A stretch of 64,000 bases of DNA from an uncultured bacterium (GTDB lineage: Bacteria > Verrucomicrobiota > Lentisphaeria > Victivallales > UBA1829). Shown in pieces: positions 27,662 to 35,656 of the stretch. Numbering within the stretch: the stretch's first letter is position 1; each line of letters starts with the position of its first letter. The stretch is from the NCBI GenBank assembly GCA_902780135.1, contig CACZEK010000002.1, forward strand, positions 62,001 to 126,000, written 5' to 3'. Below the pieces are notes generated by a model. That model saw only the letters and a program-made list of their open reading frames with translations. It ran no database searches and was not told the origin of the DNA. Both the position numbers and the translations under genes were made by a program.

Positions 27662-28678
27662 ATGGCTAATCCTGTCAATGTCGCGATCGCCGGCGCCACC
27701 GGCGCGGTCGGCGTCGAAATGCTCCTCACGCTCGAGAAGCGCAATTTCCCTGTCAAGAACCTGAAACTCCTCGCTTCCGCGCGTTCCGTCGGCAAGACGT
27801 TCAAATTCCACGGCGAAACGGTCGCGGTCGAAGAGATGACCGAGGATTCGTTCAAGGGCGTGGACATTGCGCTGTTCAGTGCGGGCGCGTCCATCTCCAA
27901 GCAGTTCCGCGCAGCCGTTACCGCCGCGGGCGCGGTCATGATCGACAACTCCAGCGCGTTCCGCATGGAGGACGATGTGCCGCTGGTCGTGCCGGAAGTC
28001 AACGCCGCCGACGTCTTCCTGCACAAGGGCGTCATCGCGAACCCGAACTGCACCACCGCCATCATGTGCGCCCCGGTCTGGCCGCTTCATCAGGCGAAGG
28101 GACTCCGCCGCATGGTCGTCTCCACCTACCAGGCGGCGTCCGGCGGCGGCCAGAAGGCGATGAACGAGCTCATGGAGCAGACCCGCGCGATCCTCGAAGG
28201 CAAGCCCGCCGAGGTCAAGGTCATGGCGCAGCAGATCGCGTTCAACCTCTTCCCGCACATCGACGTCTTCCAGCCGAACGGCTACACCAAGGAAGAGATG
28301 AAGATGGTGAACGAGACGCGCAAGATCATGCACCTCCCGAACGTGAAGATCTCCTGCACCAGCGTCCGCGTCCCCGTGATGCGCGCCCACTCCGAATCCA
28401 TCAATCTGGAGTTCGAGAACGAGATCACGCCCGAAGAAGCCCGCGAGATCCTCGCCAAGGCCCCCGGCGTCCAGCTCCGCGACGATCCCGAGAACAAGGT
28501 CTATCCGATGCCGATGGAAGCGACCGGCATGTACGACGTGCTCGTCGGCCGCATCCGCCAGGACATCTCCCGCGACGACAAGCGCGGCCTCGACATCTTC
28601 ATCAGCGGCGACCAGCTCCTGAAGGGTGCCGCACTGAACGCCGTTCAGATCGCCGAAGTGCTCGTCAACGGAAAGTGA
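27662..28678 (+). CDS. asd: Aspartate-semialdehyde dehydrogenase
   Basis: 338 residues. NADP-binding IAGATGAVGVEML at the N-terminus, catalytic Cys in NPNCTTAIM (near 129), TYQAASGGGQKAM and the catalytic His region VPVMRAHSESINLEF. It reduces aspartyl phosphate to aspartate semialdehyde for lysine/diaminopimelate, threonine and methionine synthesis. The gene has its own promoter and is followed by a strong terminator. The NPNCTT and QAASGGGQ motifs place it in the common bacterial branch. Confidence 0.96.
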   Translation: MANPVNVAIAGATGAVGVEMLLTLEKRNFPVKNLKLLASARSVGKTFKFHGETVAVEEMTEDSFKGVDIALFSAGASISKQFRAAVTAAGAVMIDNSSAFRMEDDVPLVVPEVNAADVFLHKGVIANPNCTTAIMCAPVWPLHQAKGLRRMVVSTYQAASGGGQKAMNELMEQTRAILEGKPAEVKVMAQQIAFNLFPHIDVFQPNGYTKEEMKMVNETRKIMHLPNVKISCTSVRVPVMRAHSESINLEFENEITPEEAREILAKAPGVQLRDDPENKVYPMPMEATGMYDVLVGRIRQDISRDDKRGLDIFISGDQLLKGAALNAVQIAEVLVNGK

Positions 28679-28731
28679 CATGCCGGATCCCCCGGAAAGT
28701 TTTTTCCGGGGTTCATCGGATTCATCCGTTC

Positions 28732-28770
28732 AAGCCGTTTCCCCTTTTCCGAGGCGGAGACGGCTTTTTT
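28732..28770 (+). terminator. Terminator after asd
   Basis: AAGCCGTTTCC (28732-28742) pairs with GGAGACGGCTT (28755-28765; one G-U), followed by TTTTT. A GC hairpin CCCCGG/CCGGGG lies just upstream at 28690-28711. Confidence 0.75.
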
Positions 28771-28856
28771 CGTGCGGACTGGAGTTTTTTAACGTTCCCC
28801 TTAAACACAAGCCCCCGTTTCCCCGGATTAGCGATTTCTTTTTTCTATTCATCGGA

Positions 28857-28885
28857 TTGATTTTTCCGGCAAAACCGTGTATATT
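28857..28885 (+). promoter_or_regulatory. Promoter for the first PA14-type protein
   Basis: TTGATT (28857-28862), 17-base spacer, TATATT (28880-28885). Confidence 0.6.
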
Positions 28886-28967
28886 ATGAAAAACGATCTG
28901 TCCGACGGTCCGGTTTCTCCCGATTCCGCCCCGGAGGATGAACCCTCTTTTGCCTTGGATTGAACCT

Positions 28968-30437
28968 ATGACCGAACAGAACCCCCCGTTGGAACAAATT
29001 GACGCGCCGGCTGCTCCTGCGAGCTGGAAGGACGTCGTGCGCCGGCATGCCACGGGCCCGGTCTTCTCGCTCGCGTTCCATATCTTCCTGCTCGTCCTGC
29101 TCGGCACGATCGTGTTCATCGCGCCGAACGCGGTCAAGGACGACATCGACCCTGTCCAGATTACGGAAATGGAGCCTGTCCTGCCTCCGCCGGAAGACGA
29201 GCCCATGCCGTCCGACATGACCGTGATGGACACGTCCAGCCCGAACCTCGACCGCTACGACTCCGCCGAGATCGAACAGATGGAGGAAGTCGGCGTGACG
29301 GACGTGCAGGTGATGACCGATATTGAGATTCCGACGCCGCTGACGATCCCGGACAGCAATTCCTCGCTGAAGCTTCAGGGCGTGCTCCCGTTCGGGCGGC
29401 CCGGCGGAGGCGGAAAGATGGGCGACGGCGGGGAGGGCGACGGCCGCGGCAATCTGAAGGGCATGCTGCAGGGAGTCTTCTACGATCTGAAGCAGACGCG
29501 CGACCGCAAGGCGACGGACGCGATGGGGAATCCGAACGTTGAAAACGATTTTACGCGCGACAGGATCCTGCCGGTTTTGAAGGAATTCATCAACGGTTCC
29601 TGGCGGAGGCAGTACGACAACGAGGGCAGGGTGCATTATCCGGAGCTCGACAAATACTACTGCTCCCCGACGCGCCTCTGGAATTCCTGTTTCTACACGC
29701 AGCAGATCAACGCGACGGAGGCGCCCGCGGCGTTCCGGTGCGGGAAAGAGGTCAACACCGGCGGCTGGGTCTGCATCTACTCCGGCAACCTGGTCGCGCC
29801 GTTCAGCGGGAAATTCCGTTTCGTCGGGTACTGCGACGACATCCTTTTGATCCGGTTCAACAAGGAGATCGTGTTCGACTACGGCTGGTATTCCGCCACG
29901 CTCGGCGTGAACTTGAACACGTTCGGCGGGAATTTCGACGATTCCTATCACCGGATCCTGACGGGGCATCCCGAGACGGAACGCCAGCGCCGGATGATCG
30001 CCGACAGCGTGATCTATTCCAAGCACATGCTTGACGTGTATTTCCCGAGCTTCGACAGCAACCACGGCATCGCGAAAGGCCCTGTGCTGGAGGTGAAGGA
30101 GGGACAAGTGTATCCGATCGAGATCATGATCTCCGAAGTTCCCGGCGGAAAGTTCTCCATGCTGCTTTTCGTGGAACAGCTGGACGAAAACGGCGAACCG
30201 CTGGAGCCGAATCCCGAAACCCTCACGCTCTTCCGCACCACGCTGGATCTGCCGGAACACCCGACGCAGCGCGGATTCCCCGATTTCAAGCCCTACGGCC
30301 CGATCTGGCGCGTGGTGCGTTCCGCCGATGCGGCTTCCTCCGGCGGTTCAGGCGGCGGTTCCGGCAGCCTCCTCGGCAGCCGCACGACGCCGCGCACGGC
30401 GCGCGTCAACGAGGATGACGACGATCTGTCGCTCTGA
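28968..30437 (+). CDS. TonB-like anchored protein with PA14-like domain, copy 1
   Basis: 489 residues. A short cytoplasmic start (PASWKDVVRRHATG) leads to one membrane helix (FSLAFHIFLLVLLGTIVFI, about 36-55), then an acidic Pro-rich stalk (EPVLPPPEDEPMPSD) as in TonB-type energy transducers. After a Gly-rich patch (GRPGGGGKMGDGGEGDG) comes a domain of about 280 residues with GNLVAPFSGKFRFVGYCDDI and FNKEIVFDYGW, typical of PA14 carbohydrate-binding folds. It ends in a Gly/Ser linker and TTPRTARVNEDDDDLSL, repeated exactly in copy 2. No TonB C-terminal domain is seen. The start at 28968 matches the paralogue; an ATG at 28938 is an alternative. Exposed to the periplasm; function unknown. Confidence 0.75.
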   Translation: MTEQNPPLEQIDAPAAPASWKDVVRRHATGPVFSLAFHIFLLVLLGTIVFIAPNAVKDDIDPVQITEMEPVLPPPEDEPMPSDMTVMDTSSPNLDRYDSAEIEQMEEVGVTDVQVMTDIEIPTPLTIPDSNSSLKLQGVLPFGRPGGGGKMGDGGEGDGRGNLKGMLQGVFYDLKQTRDRKATDAMGNPNVENDFTRDRILPVLKEFINGSWRRQYDNEGRVHYPELDKYYCSPTRLWNSCFYTQQINATEAPAAFRCGKEVNTGGWVCIYSGNLVAPFSGKFRFVGYCDDILLIRFNKEIVFDYGWYSATLGVNLNTFGGNFDDSYHRILTGHPETERQRRMIADSVIYSKHMLDVYFPSFDSNHGIAKGPVLEVKEGQVYPIEIMISEVPGGKFSMLLFVEQLDENGEPLEPNPETLTLFRTTLDLPEHPTQRGFPDFKPYGPIWRVVRSADAASSGGSGGGSGSLLGSRTTPRTARVNEDDDDLSL

Positions 30438-30538
30438 TCCCGGATCCCGCGCAGAACCGTTTTCCCCTGTCCGCGCTCCGTCTTTTCGGAATGTGCGTTT
30501 TTTTTGCCAAAAAGATGGGATAAAAAAAAGAAAATAGC

Positions 30539-30567
30539 TTGAAAACGGAGCGGACGTGCTATAAATT
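30539..30567 (+). promoter_or_regulatory. Promoter for the second PA14-type protein
   Basis: TTGAAA (30539-30544), 17-base spacer, TAAATT (30562-30567). The two tandem copies therefore seem to be transcribed separately. Confidence 0.55.
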
Positions 30568-30641
30568 ATGGAATGATGATTTACACGGCATCACGGAGAA
30601 TGGGGTTCCCGGGGATGTGTTTTTTATCGTGAGGTGAAACA

Positions 30642-32105
30642 ATGCAGATCGAACAGCCGCAGAATCCGGCAAACGAACTTGATGCGGAAGCCGCCGCGAT
30701 GGCTCCGGCGAGCTGGAAGGACATCGTCCGCCAGCATGTCACGGGCCCGGTCTTCTCGCTTGCATTCCATATCTTCCTGCTCGTCCTGCTCGGCACGATC
30801 GTATTCATCGCGCCGAACGCGGTCAAGGACGACATCGACCCGGTCCAGATCACGGAGCTGGAACCGGTGCTGCCTCCGCCCGAGGAGGAGCCGATGCCGT
30901 CCGACATGACCGTGATGGACACGTCCAGCCCCTCGCTCGACCGCTACGAATCGGATAATCAGCAGATGGAGGAGGTCGGCGTGACGGACGTGGAGATGAT
31001 GACCGACATCGACATCCCGACCCCGCTGACGATCCCTGACAGCAATTCCTCGCTGAAGCTTCAGGGCGTTCTGCCGTTCGGGCGCAAGGGCGGCGGCGAC
31101 ATGGGCGACGGCGGCGAAGGCGACGGACGCGGCAATACGAAGGGCATGCTCCAGGGTGTGTTCTATGATCTGAAGCAATTGAGAGACCGCCGGAAAAACG
31201 AGGATTACAATGCCGACCGCTGGGTTGGCGGATGGCATGTGGAACGTGTCGAACCGACTCTGAAGATCATGCGGTCTTTTGTGAACGGCGTCTGGCAGCG
31301 CGGTTATGACAACGAGGGGCGCGTGCATTTTACTGCCCTTGATAAATACTACAGTCCGCCGCTGCGTCTTTGGTCTTCCTGTTTCTTTTCGGAATCAATT
31401 GATGCCGATGAAGCGCCAAAGGCTTATGAATGCGAGAAAAATGTGAATCCTGCAGCATGGGTCTGCATCTATTCCGGCAACGTGGTCGCGCCTTTTACGG
31501 GAAAATTCCGGTTCGTCGGAACGGCGGATGATGTGATGTTTGTCCGCTTCAACAAGGAAATCGTCTTGGATTACGGCTATGCGTCGTACTCTGTCGGCGA
31601 GTATTGGACAGGCAGCAGTGACAGCAACCGTCTTGCGCTTGCCAGCGATACCGACAGGAGCATCCGCAGCAGAAGCTCTCTTTATTCAAAGCAGAAACTG
31701 GAGGTCTATTCCACGCCCGGTTCCATTGGCCTTGCAAAAGGCCTGCCTGTCTCCGTCAAAGAGGGCGAAGTATATCCGATCGAAGTCCTGATCTCTGAAA
31801 TCCCGGGTGGAAGCTATTATCAGGCGCTTTATATCGAACGTCTGGATGACAATAATCAGCCGCTGGATCCGAATCCCGACCGTTTCACTCTTTTCCGTAC
31901 CACTTTGGATCTGCCGGAACAGCCGAAGGGGAATATGTTCCCTCAATTCAATCCCTACGGACCGATTTTCCGCGTGGTTCCTTCGAGGACAGGCTCCTCC
32001 GGCGGCGGCTCGGGCGGCGGTTCCGGTTCCGGCAGTCTGCTCGGCAACCGCACGACGCCGCGCACGGCGCGCGTCAACGAGGATGACGACGACCTGTCGC
32101 TGTAA
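30642..32105 (+). CDS. TonB-like anchored protein with PA14-like domain, copy 2
   Basis: 487 residues, paralogue of the preceding gene. The anchor and stalk (GPVFSLAFHIFLLVLLGTIV onward) and the terminal TTPRTARVNEDDDDLSL are nearly identical in both, with long identical DNA blocks, while residues about 180-440 differ more and include a Ser/Arg stretch (SSDSNRLALASDTDRSIRSR) absent from copy 1. The PA14-like core GNVVAPFTGKFRFVGTADDVMFVRF is kept. Codons in the divergent middle (about 31190-31960) are AT-richer than in the ends or in neighbours, which suggests a mosaic gene. GAGGTG lies eight bases before the ATG. Function unknown. Confidence 0.75.
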   Translation: MQIEQPQNPANELDAEAAAMAPASWKDIVRQHVTGPVFSLAFHIFLLVLLGTIVFIAPNAVKDDIDPVQITELEPVLPPPEEEPMPSDMTVMDTSSPSLDRYESDNQQMEEVGVTDVEMMTDIDIPTPLTIPDSNSSLKLQGVLPFGRKGGGDMGDGGEGDGRGNTKGMLQGVFYDLKQLRDRRKNEDYNADRWVGGWHVERVEPTLKIMRSFVNGVWQRGYDNEGRVHFTALDKYYSPPLRLWSSCFFSESIDADEAPKAYECEKNVNPAAWVCIYSGNVVAPFTGKFRFVGTADDVMFVRFNKEIVLDYGYASYSVGEYWTGSSDSNRLALASDTDRSIRSRSSLYSKQKLEVYSTPGSIGLAKGLPVSVKEGEVYPIEVLISEIPGGSYYQALYIERLDDNNQPLDPNPDRFTLFRTTLDLPEQPKGNMFPQFNPYGPIFRVVPSRTGSSGGGSGGGSGSGSLLGNRTTPRTARVNEDDDDLSL

Positions 32106-32130
32106 GATTCTTTTTCCCTGACGAAAATCG

Positions 32131-32170
32131 CCGCTTTTTCAGGAAAACTCCCGGAAAAGCGGTGTTTTGT
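32131..32170. terminator. Terminator shared by convergent genes
   Basis: CCGCTTTT (32131-32138) pairs with AAAAGCGG (32155-32162); T-rich sequence follows on both strands. It separates the PA14 copy 2 gene from the Rrf2 gene. Confidence 0.6.
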
Positions 32171-32194
32171 TTGGGGAAGAAAACCGGTCAAGTC

Positions 32195-32635
32195 TCAGAT
32201 GCAGTAGTCGATGTCCTGCGGGTTCTGCTTGTCGTAGGTCGCGAGGATGTCGGCGAGCGTGGTGCCGCGCATCAGGCTGCGGATGTCCTCGTTGAGCTTG
32301 CACCAGACTTCGCGCGGCGCGCAGGTCGGGCTGTGGGCGCAGCCCCGGGGCGTCGACACGCAGTCGACGATGGACAGCGGGCCCTCCATGACTTCGATCA
32401 CGTCCAGGAGCGTGATGGTCTCCGGTTTCATGGCGAGGTGGAATCCGCCGTTGACGCCGCGCACGGACCGGACCATGCCCGCCCTGCGGAGGGCGATCAC
32501 GAGGCGGCTGATGTACTTTTCGGAAATCTGCTGCGATTTCGCGATGTCGCGGATCAGACGCGGCTTTTCCGACTGGTGGAGTGCGAGGTCCATCAGGATG
32601 CGAAGACCGTAGCGGCCTTTGGTCGATATTTTCAT
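32195..32635 (-). CDS. Rrf2-family transcriptional regulator (IscR-like)
   Basis: 146 residues. Starts MKISTKGRYGLRILMDLA, the family signature, with a winged helix (KYISRLVIALRRAGMVRSVRG). Cys92, Cys99 and Cys105 occupy nearly the positions of the cluster-binding cysteines of IscR, so it probably senses Fe-S status or a related redox signal with a 2Fe-2S cluster. A further Cys112 is present. No isc or suf genes are adjacent, so its targets lie elsewhere or are autoregulatory. Promoter on the same strand at 32686-32715. Confidence 0.88.
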   Translation of the reverse strand: MKISTKGRYGLRILMDLALHQSEKPRLIRDIAKSQQISEKYISRLVIALRRAGMVRSVRGVNGGFHLAMKPETITLLDVIEVMEGPLSIVDCVSTPRGCAHSPTCAPREVWCKLNEDIRSLMRGTTLADILATYDKQNPQDIDYCI

Positions 32636-32685
32636 AAAACGTAAAACTCCGGTAAGGTTTCCGTGAAAATCAGCGGGATTTTTCT

Positions 32686-32715
32686 ATAATATGCCATCGT
32701 TTCATGGAATTTCAA
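32686..32715 (-). promoter_or_regulatory. Promoter for the Rrf2 regulator
   Basis: Minus strand: TTGAAA (32710-32715), 18-base spacer, TATTAT (32686-32691). Confidence 0.5.
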
Positions 32716-32731
32716 GCGAAAATTGTAAAAA

Positions 32732-32758
32732 CCTGACTAAAAAACTGTTTTATTCAGG
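32732..32758 (-). terminator. Terminator of the pyr-murA-GT87 gene run
   Basis: CCTGA-C-TAAAA (32732-32742) pairs with TTTTA-T-TCAGG (32748-32758), overlapping the stop codon; the minus-strand RNA continues GUUUUUAC. Confidence 0.55.
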
Positions 32759-34147
32759 ATTGTCGGGCGCTGCCTCGGCCTTCATCGCGTCCGTGCTTCC
32801 TTCCGCCGGATCTCCGCCATGATCCTGCGCGGGCTTCTTCCCCGTTGAAAAATCGGAGGAATGAAACATCTCCATTGCAAACAGGAAGCAGGCGGTGGCG
32901 AGCATGCCCAGCGAGCAGATCGGAAACATCGCCGAGTGTTCCTTCATGGGGTTGTTTGAATACACGAAAACCGCCTGTCCTGCGGGAATGTTGCATCCGA
33001 TCCAGCTTCCGATTTCATAAAACAATCTCAGCGGGAACGTCCAGAGGAAGAACACCCCGGCGATCCCCAGAACCCAGAAGAGATTGAATGTCCGGGAATC
33101 GTCTTCCAGGTAGACGCGTTTCAACGTTTCCAGCAGAATGACTCCCAGAAACGGCACGATCAGGACGGCGTCGTAGACCCGGTGATAGGAGATCGCCATG
33201 GTAAGCGCGGCGAACGCTCCCCATTCCAGCGCCGTCACTCCCGGCGTACCGTCCCCGTCCGTCCCGGCATTCGCATTCTTCTTTCCGCGCAGGTGGATGA
33301 TCCGCAGGGTCACGCCGTAAAGAACAAGCAGGATGACCTTTGCCAGTGTGTTGGCTGTTTTGCTGGTGAAAAAACCGATATGGACGAAAAAGAGGGAATT
33401 GGCGTTGTGATAGGAATTCGCTCCCCTCATGGTGTTCTCGATCAGGAGATGCAGATAATCCCTGATCGAGGGAATGACCCCGTCAAGCCAGAACCCGGTG
33501 ACAAGCGCCATGGAGAGGAAAAGCAGGAAGGAGAAGACGCACAGACGCCATCTTTTTTGGATCAGCAGGACGGGCGCCTGCATCGTCAGGAGGGAATACT
33601 TCATGGCCGCCGACAGAGCGAGAAAAATGATGTTTCCCTTCTCGTCGCGCTTCGGATAAAGCAGCGCCAGAAAGAGGAAGAAGACGGTCATGCATGCATT
33701 CTGCCCGTGTCTCAGCGAAAACAGGAACGGAGAAGAGGTGAGGATCAAGGCAAACACGAACCATATCGGAAGATTCTTCCAGCGCGGTTTCAGATAATCC
33801 CGCGGATGAAATCCGTAAAAATCGAAGATCAGGACCGTGAACCCGACAAAGGCAAGTATGCCGGTGAAAAAGAAGAAAAGAAACACGGCGAGGTCCGGAA
33901 GCGGGCATAACGGCATCGTCAGCAGGGACATGCTGGGCGCCTGCATCGGGTACTTGTATCGTGTGGGGTTCGTTTCCGGGGTGTAGGGGGAAATGCCCTG
34001 AAGGATCAGCCTGGATGTCTCCACGAAATACCGCGCGTCGACAAAGCCTTTTTTGTCCCATGTCGTTGAAATGCGCACGGAAACCAGAATGCAGATCAAC
34101 GCCAGAAGGATGCCAGCCAGAATCTTTTCATGTTTTTTGAAAAACAT
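32750..34147 (-). CDS. GT87/DUF2029-like polytopic membrane glycosyltransferase
   Basis: 465 residues with about ten hydrophobic helices. The first periplasmic loop carries acidic and aromatic residues (KKGFVDARYFVETSRLILQG) and YKYPMQAPSMSLL, the usual signature of GT87 polyprenyl-phosphate-mannose-dependent transferases, which decorate lipids or glycans on the outer face of the inner membrane. SLRHGQNACMTVFFL matches the family's HGQ-N motif. The C-terminal tail of about 35 residues is hydrophilic and acidic. It starts two bases after the methyltransferase stop and closes the run. Sugar and acceptor are unknown. Confidence 0.8.
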   Translation of the reverse strand: MFFKKHEKILAGILLALICILVSVRISTTWDKKGFVDARYFVETSRLILQGISPYTPETNPTRYKYPMQAPSMSLLTMPLCPLPDLAVFLFFFFTGILAFVGFTVLIFDFYGFHPRDYLKPRWKNLPIWFVFALILTSSPFLFSLRHGQNACMTVFFLFLALLYPKRDEKGNIIFLALSAAMKYSLLTMQAPVLLIQKRWRLCVFSFLLFLSMALVTGFWLDGVIPSIRDYLHLLIENTMRGANSYHNANSLFFVHIGFFTSKTANTLAKVILLVLYGVTLRIIHLRGKKNANAGTDGDGTPGVTALEWGAFAALTMAISYHRVYDAVLIVPFLGVILLETLKRVYLEDDSRTFNLFWVLGIAGVFFLWTFPLRLFYEIGSWIGCNIPAGQAVFVYSNNPMKEHSAMFPICSLGMLATACFLFAMEMFHSSDFSTGKKPAQDHGGDPAEGSTDAMKAEAAPDNPE

Positions 34148-34149
34148 TT

Positions 34150-35652
34150 TTAAATCCGCTCTGTTTTATTCTTTCTGCGCGCGGGGGCCTGCTTTTTGGG
34201 GAAGGGCTTCCGGCCGGCTCCGGATTTCGTTTTGTTTTTGGCGGGAGACGCTTTTTTCTTCGTCTTCTCCAGCAGGACCATCGTTTCGACGTTGGGCGAG
34301 CCGGGGAACATGTCGAAGACGCGGACCGCCGAGGGGGAGTAGCCGTTGTGCTTCCATGCGTTGAGCGTGCGCGGGACCTCGTCGGCGGAACAGAAGACGT
34401 TCAGGACGCGCGCCGGGGACCGCTTCGCGATGGCGGCGATCACGTTCGGGCGGACGCCGCTCCGGGGCGGGTCGAGGATGAAAAGTTCGCCCTCGGGCTG
34501 TTCCTCGTCCGCGCCGCAGAGGTCGGCGGGGCAGGGCGGGAGCTTGTTCTCGATGGCGGACGGCGTGACCGCCGAGGCGACGAACTCGATGTCGGCGTCC
34601 GGGCGGTTGTGCAGGGCGTTGCCGGACGCGGCGTGGATCGCCGGGCCGTTGAAGTCCATGCCTACGACGCGTTCCGGGGCGTCGCCGAGCGCGACGGCGA
34701 AGAGTCCGTAGCCGGAGAAGAGGTCGATCAGGGTGGAGCCGGGGCCGGGCTTCAGGAGCTTCTTCGCTTCGCGCAGGAAAGCGTCCAGGATGGATTCGTT
34801 GACCTGGGAGAACGCGGACGGCGGGTACAGGAACTTGCATCCGGCGGCGGTGAGGTCGAGATACTCGGAGCCGAAGAGCTTCTTGAACGGATGCGCCCCG
34901 GCGGCGCGCGATTCGAGGTAGAATTCCGAGCGGGTCTCGTCCAGGAACGTGAACATGGCGGCGACCTGCGGGAGTTCGGCGCGGACGTGTTCGGCGAGCA
35001 GCTTCGTCTTGTGCATGACCGCGGCGTCCAGGTGGAAGAAGTTCAGGATCAGCGCCAGGCGGGACGCGCCCCCGCGGATGACGATGAAGTTCAGGCTGCG
35101 CCCGACCGCGCGGTAGACGGGCGACGCGAGCATCTTCCGCAGCCAGGCGTAAACGTCGTTGTGGGACTCCGGTTCCAGCGCGGACCGGAGCGTTTCCTCG
35201 CGTTCCGCGCCGTAGCCCATGCAGAACCTGAGCTGGCCGCCGCGCGCCACGTACACGCGGCGTTTGGAGGTCGCGCGGTAGCCGCGCGGGACGGGCGACG
35301 GGACGATCTCCCGGACCAGCTGCGCGGGGAGCCCGTGGACCTGCCAGAAGGAGCGGACGGCGTCGGTCTTGACGCGGCATTCGTCGGCGTAGTCGAGCGG
35401 GACCAGGATCTCGTGCGGATGCTCCGCGTCGAGCCTGTCCTCGAGCTGCGCGTTGGAGACTGCGAGCGCGACGGCGTGCTGGAAGAGGAACTCCGCGGCG
35501 CCGTCGGGCTCTTTTTGCGCGGATGCGTTTTTCGCTCCGCGAGCCGGGGCTTTTTCGTCCGGGGCGGAGAATGCTTTCGACTGTCTGAAAGCGCCGTTTT
35601 TGCGCCCGGTCTGAGCGGCGCGGGCTTTGCGGCGCGGTCTGGAGAATGCCAT
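34150..35652 (-). CDS. TrmA/RumA-family RNA (uracil-5-) methyltransferase
   Basis: 500 residues. The SAM-binding LIDLFSGYGLFAVALG, ILDPPRSGVRPN, the catalytic Cys in RVLNVFCSADEV and the end GSPNVETMVLLEK fit the RlmCD/TrmA family of m5U methyltransferases. The N-terminus has no TRAM domain or clear Fe-S cysteines; instead about 45 basic residues (SRPRRKARAAQTGRKNG), and the C-terminus is a Lys/Ala/Pro tail (KKKASPAKNKTKSGAGRK). Both may increase RNA contact. Start MAFSRPRR lies four bases after the murA stop. The target uridine is not known. Confidence 0.85.
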   Translation of the reverse strand: MAFSRPRRKARAAQTGRKNGAFRQSKAFSAPDEKAPARGAKNASAQKEPDGAAEFLFQHAVALAVSNAQLEDRLDAEHPHEILVPLDYADECRVKTDAVRSFWQVHGLPAQLVREIVPSPVPRGYRATSKRRVYVARGGQLRFCMGYGAEREETLRSALEPESHNDVYAWLRKMLASPVYRAVGRSLNFIVIRGGASRLALILNFFHLDAAVMHKTKLLAEHVRAELPQVAAMFTFLDETRSEFYLESRAAGAHPFKKLFGSEYLDLTAAGCKFLYPPSAFSQVNESILDAFLREAKKLLKPGPGSTLIDLFSGYGLFAVALGDAPERVVGMDFNGPAIHAASGNALHNRPDADIEFVASAVTPSAIENKLPPCPADLCGADEEQPEGELFILDPPRSGVRPNVIAAIAKRSPARVLNVFCSADEVPRTLNAWKHNGYSPSAVRVFDMFPGSPNVETMVLLEKTKKKASPAKNKTKSGAGRKPFPKKQAPARRKNKTERI

Positions 35653-35656
35653 GGGG

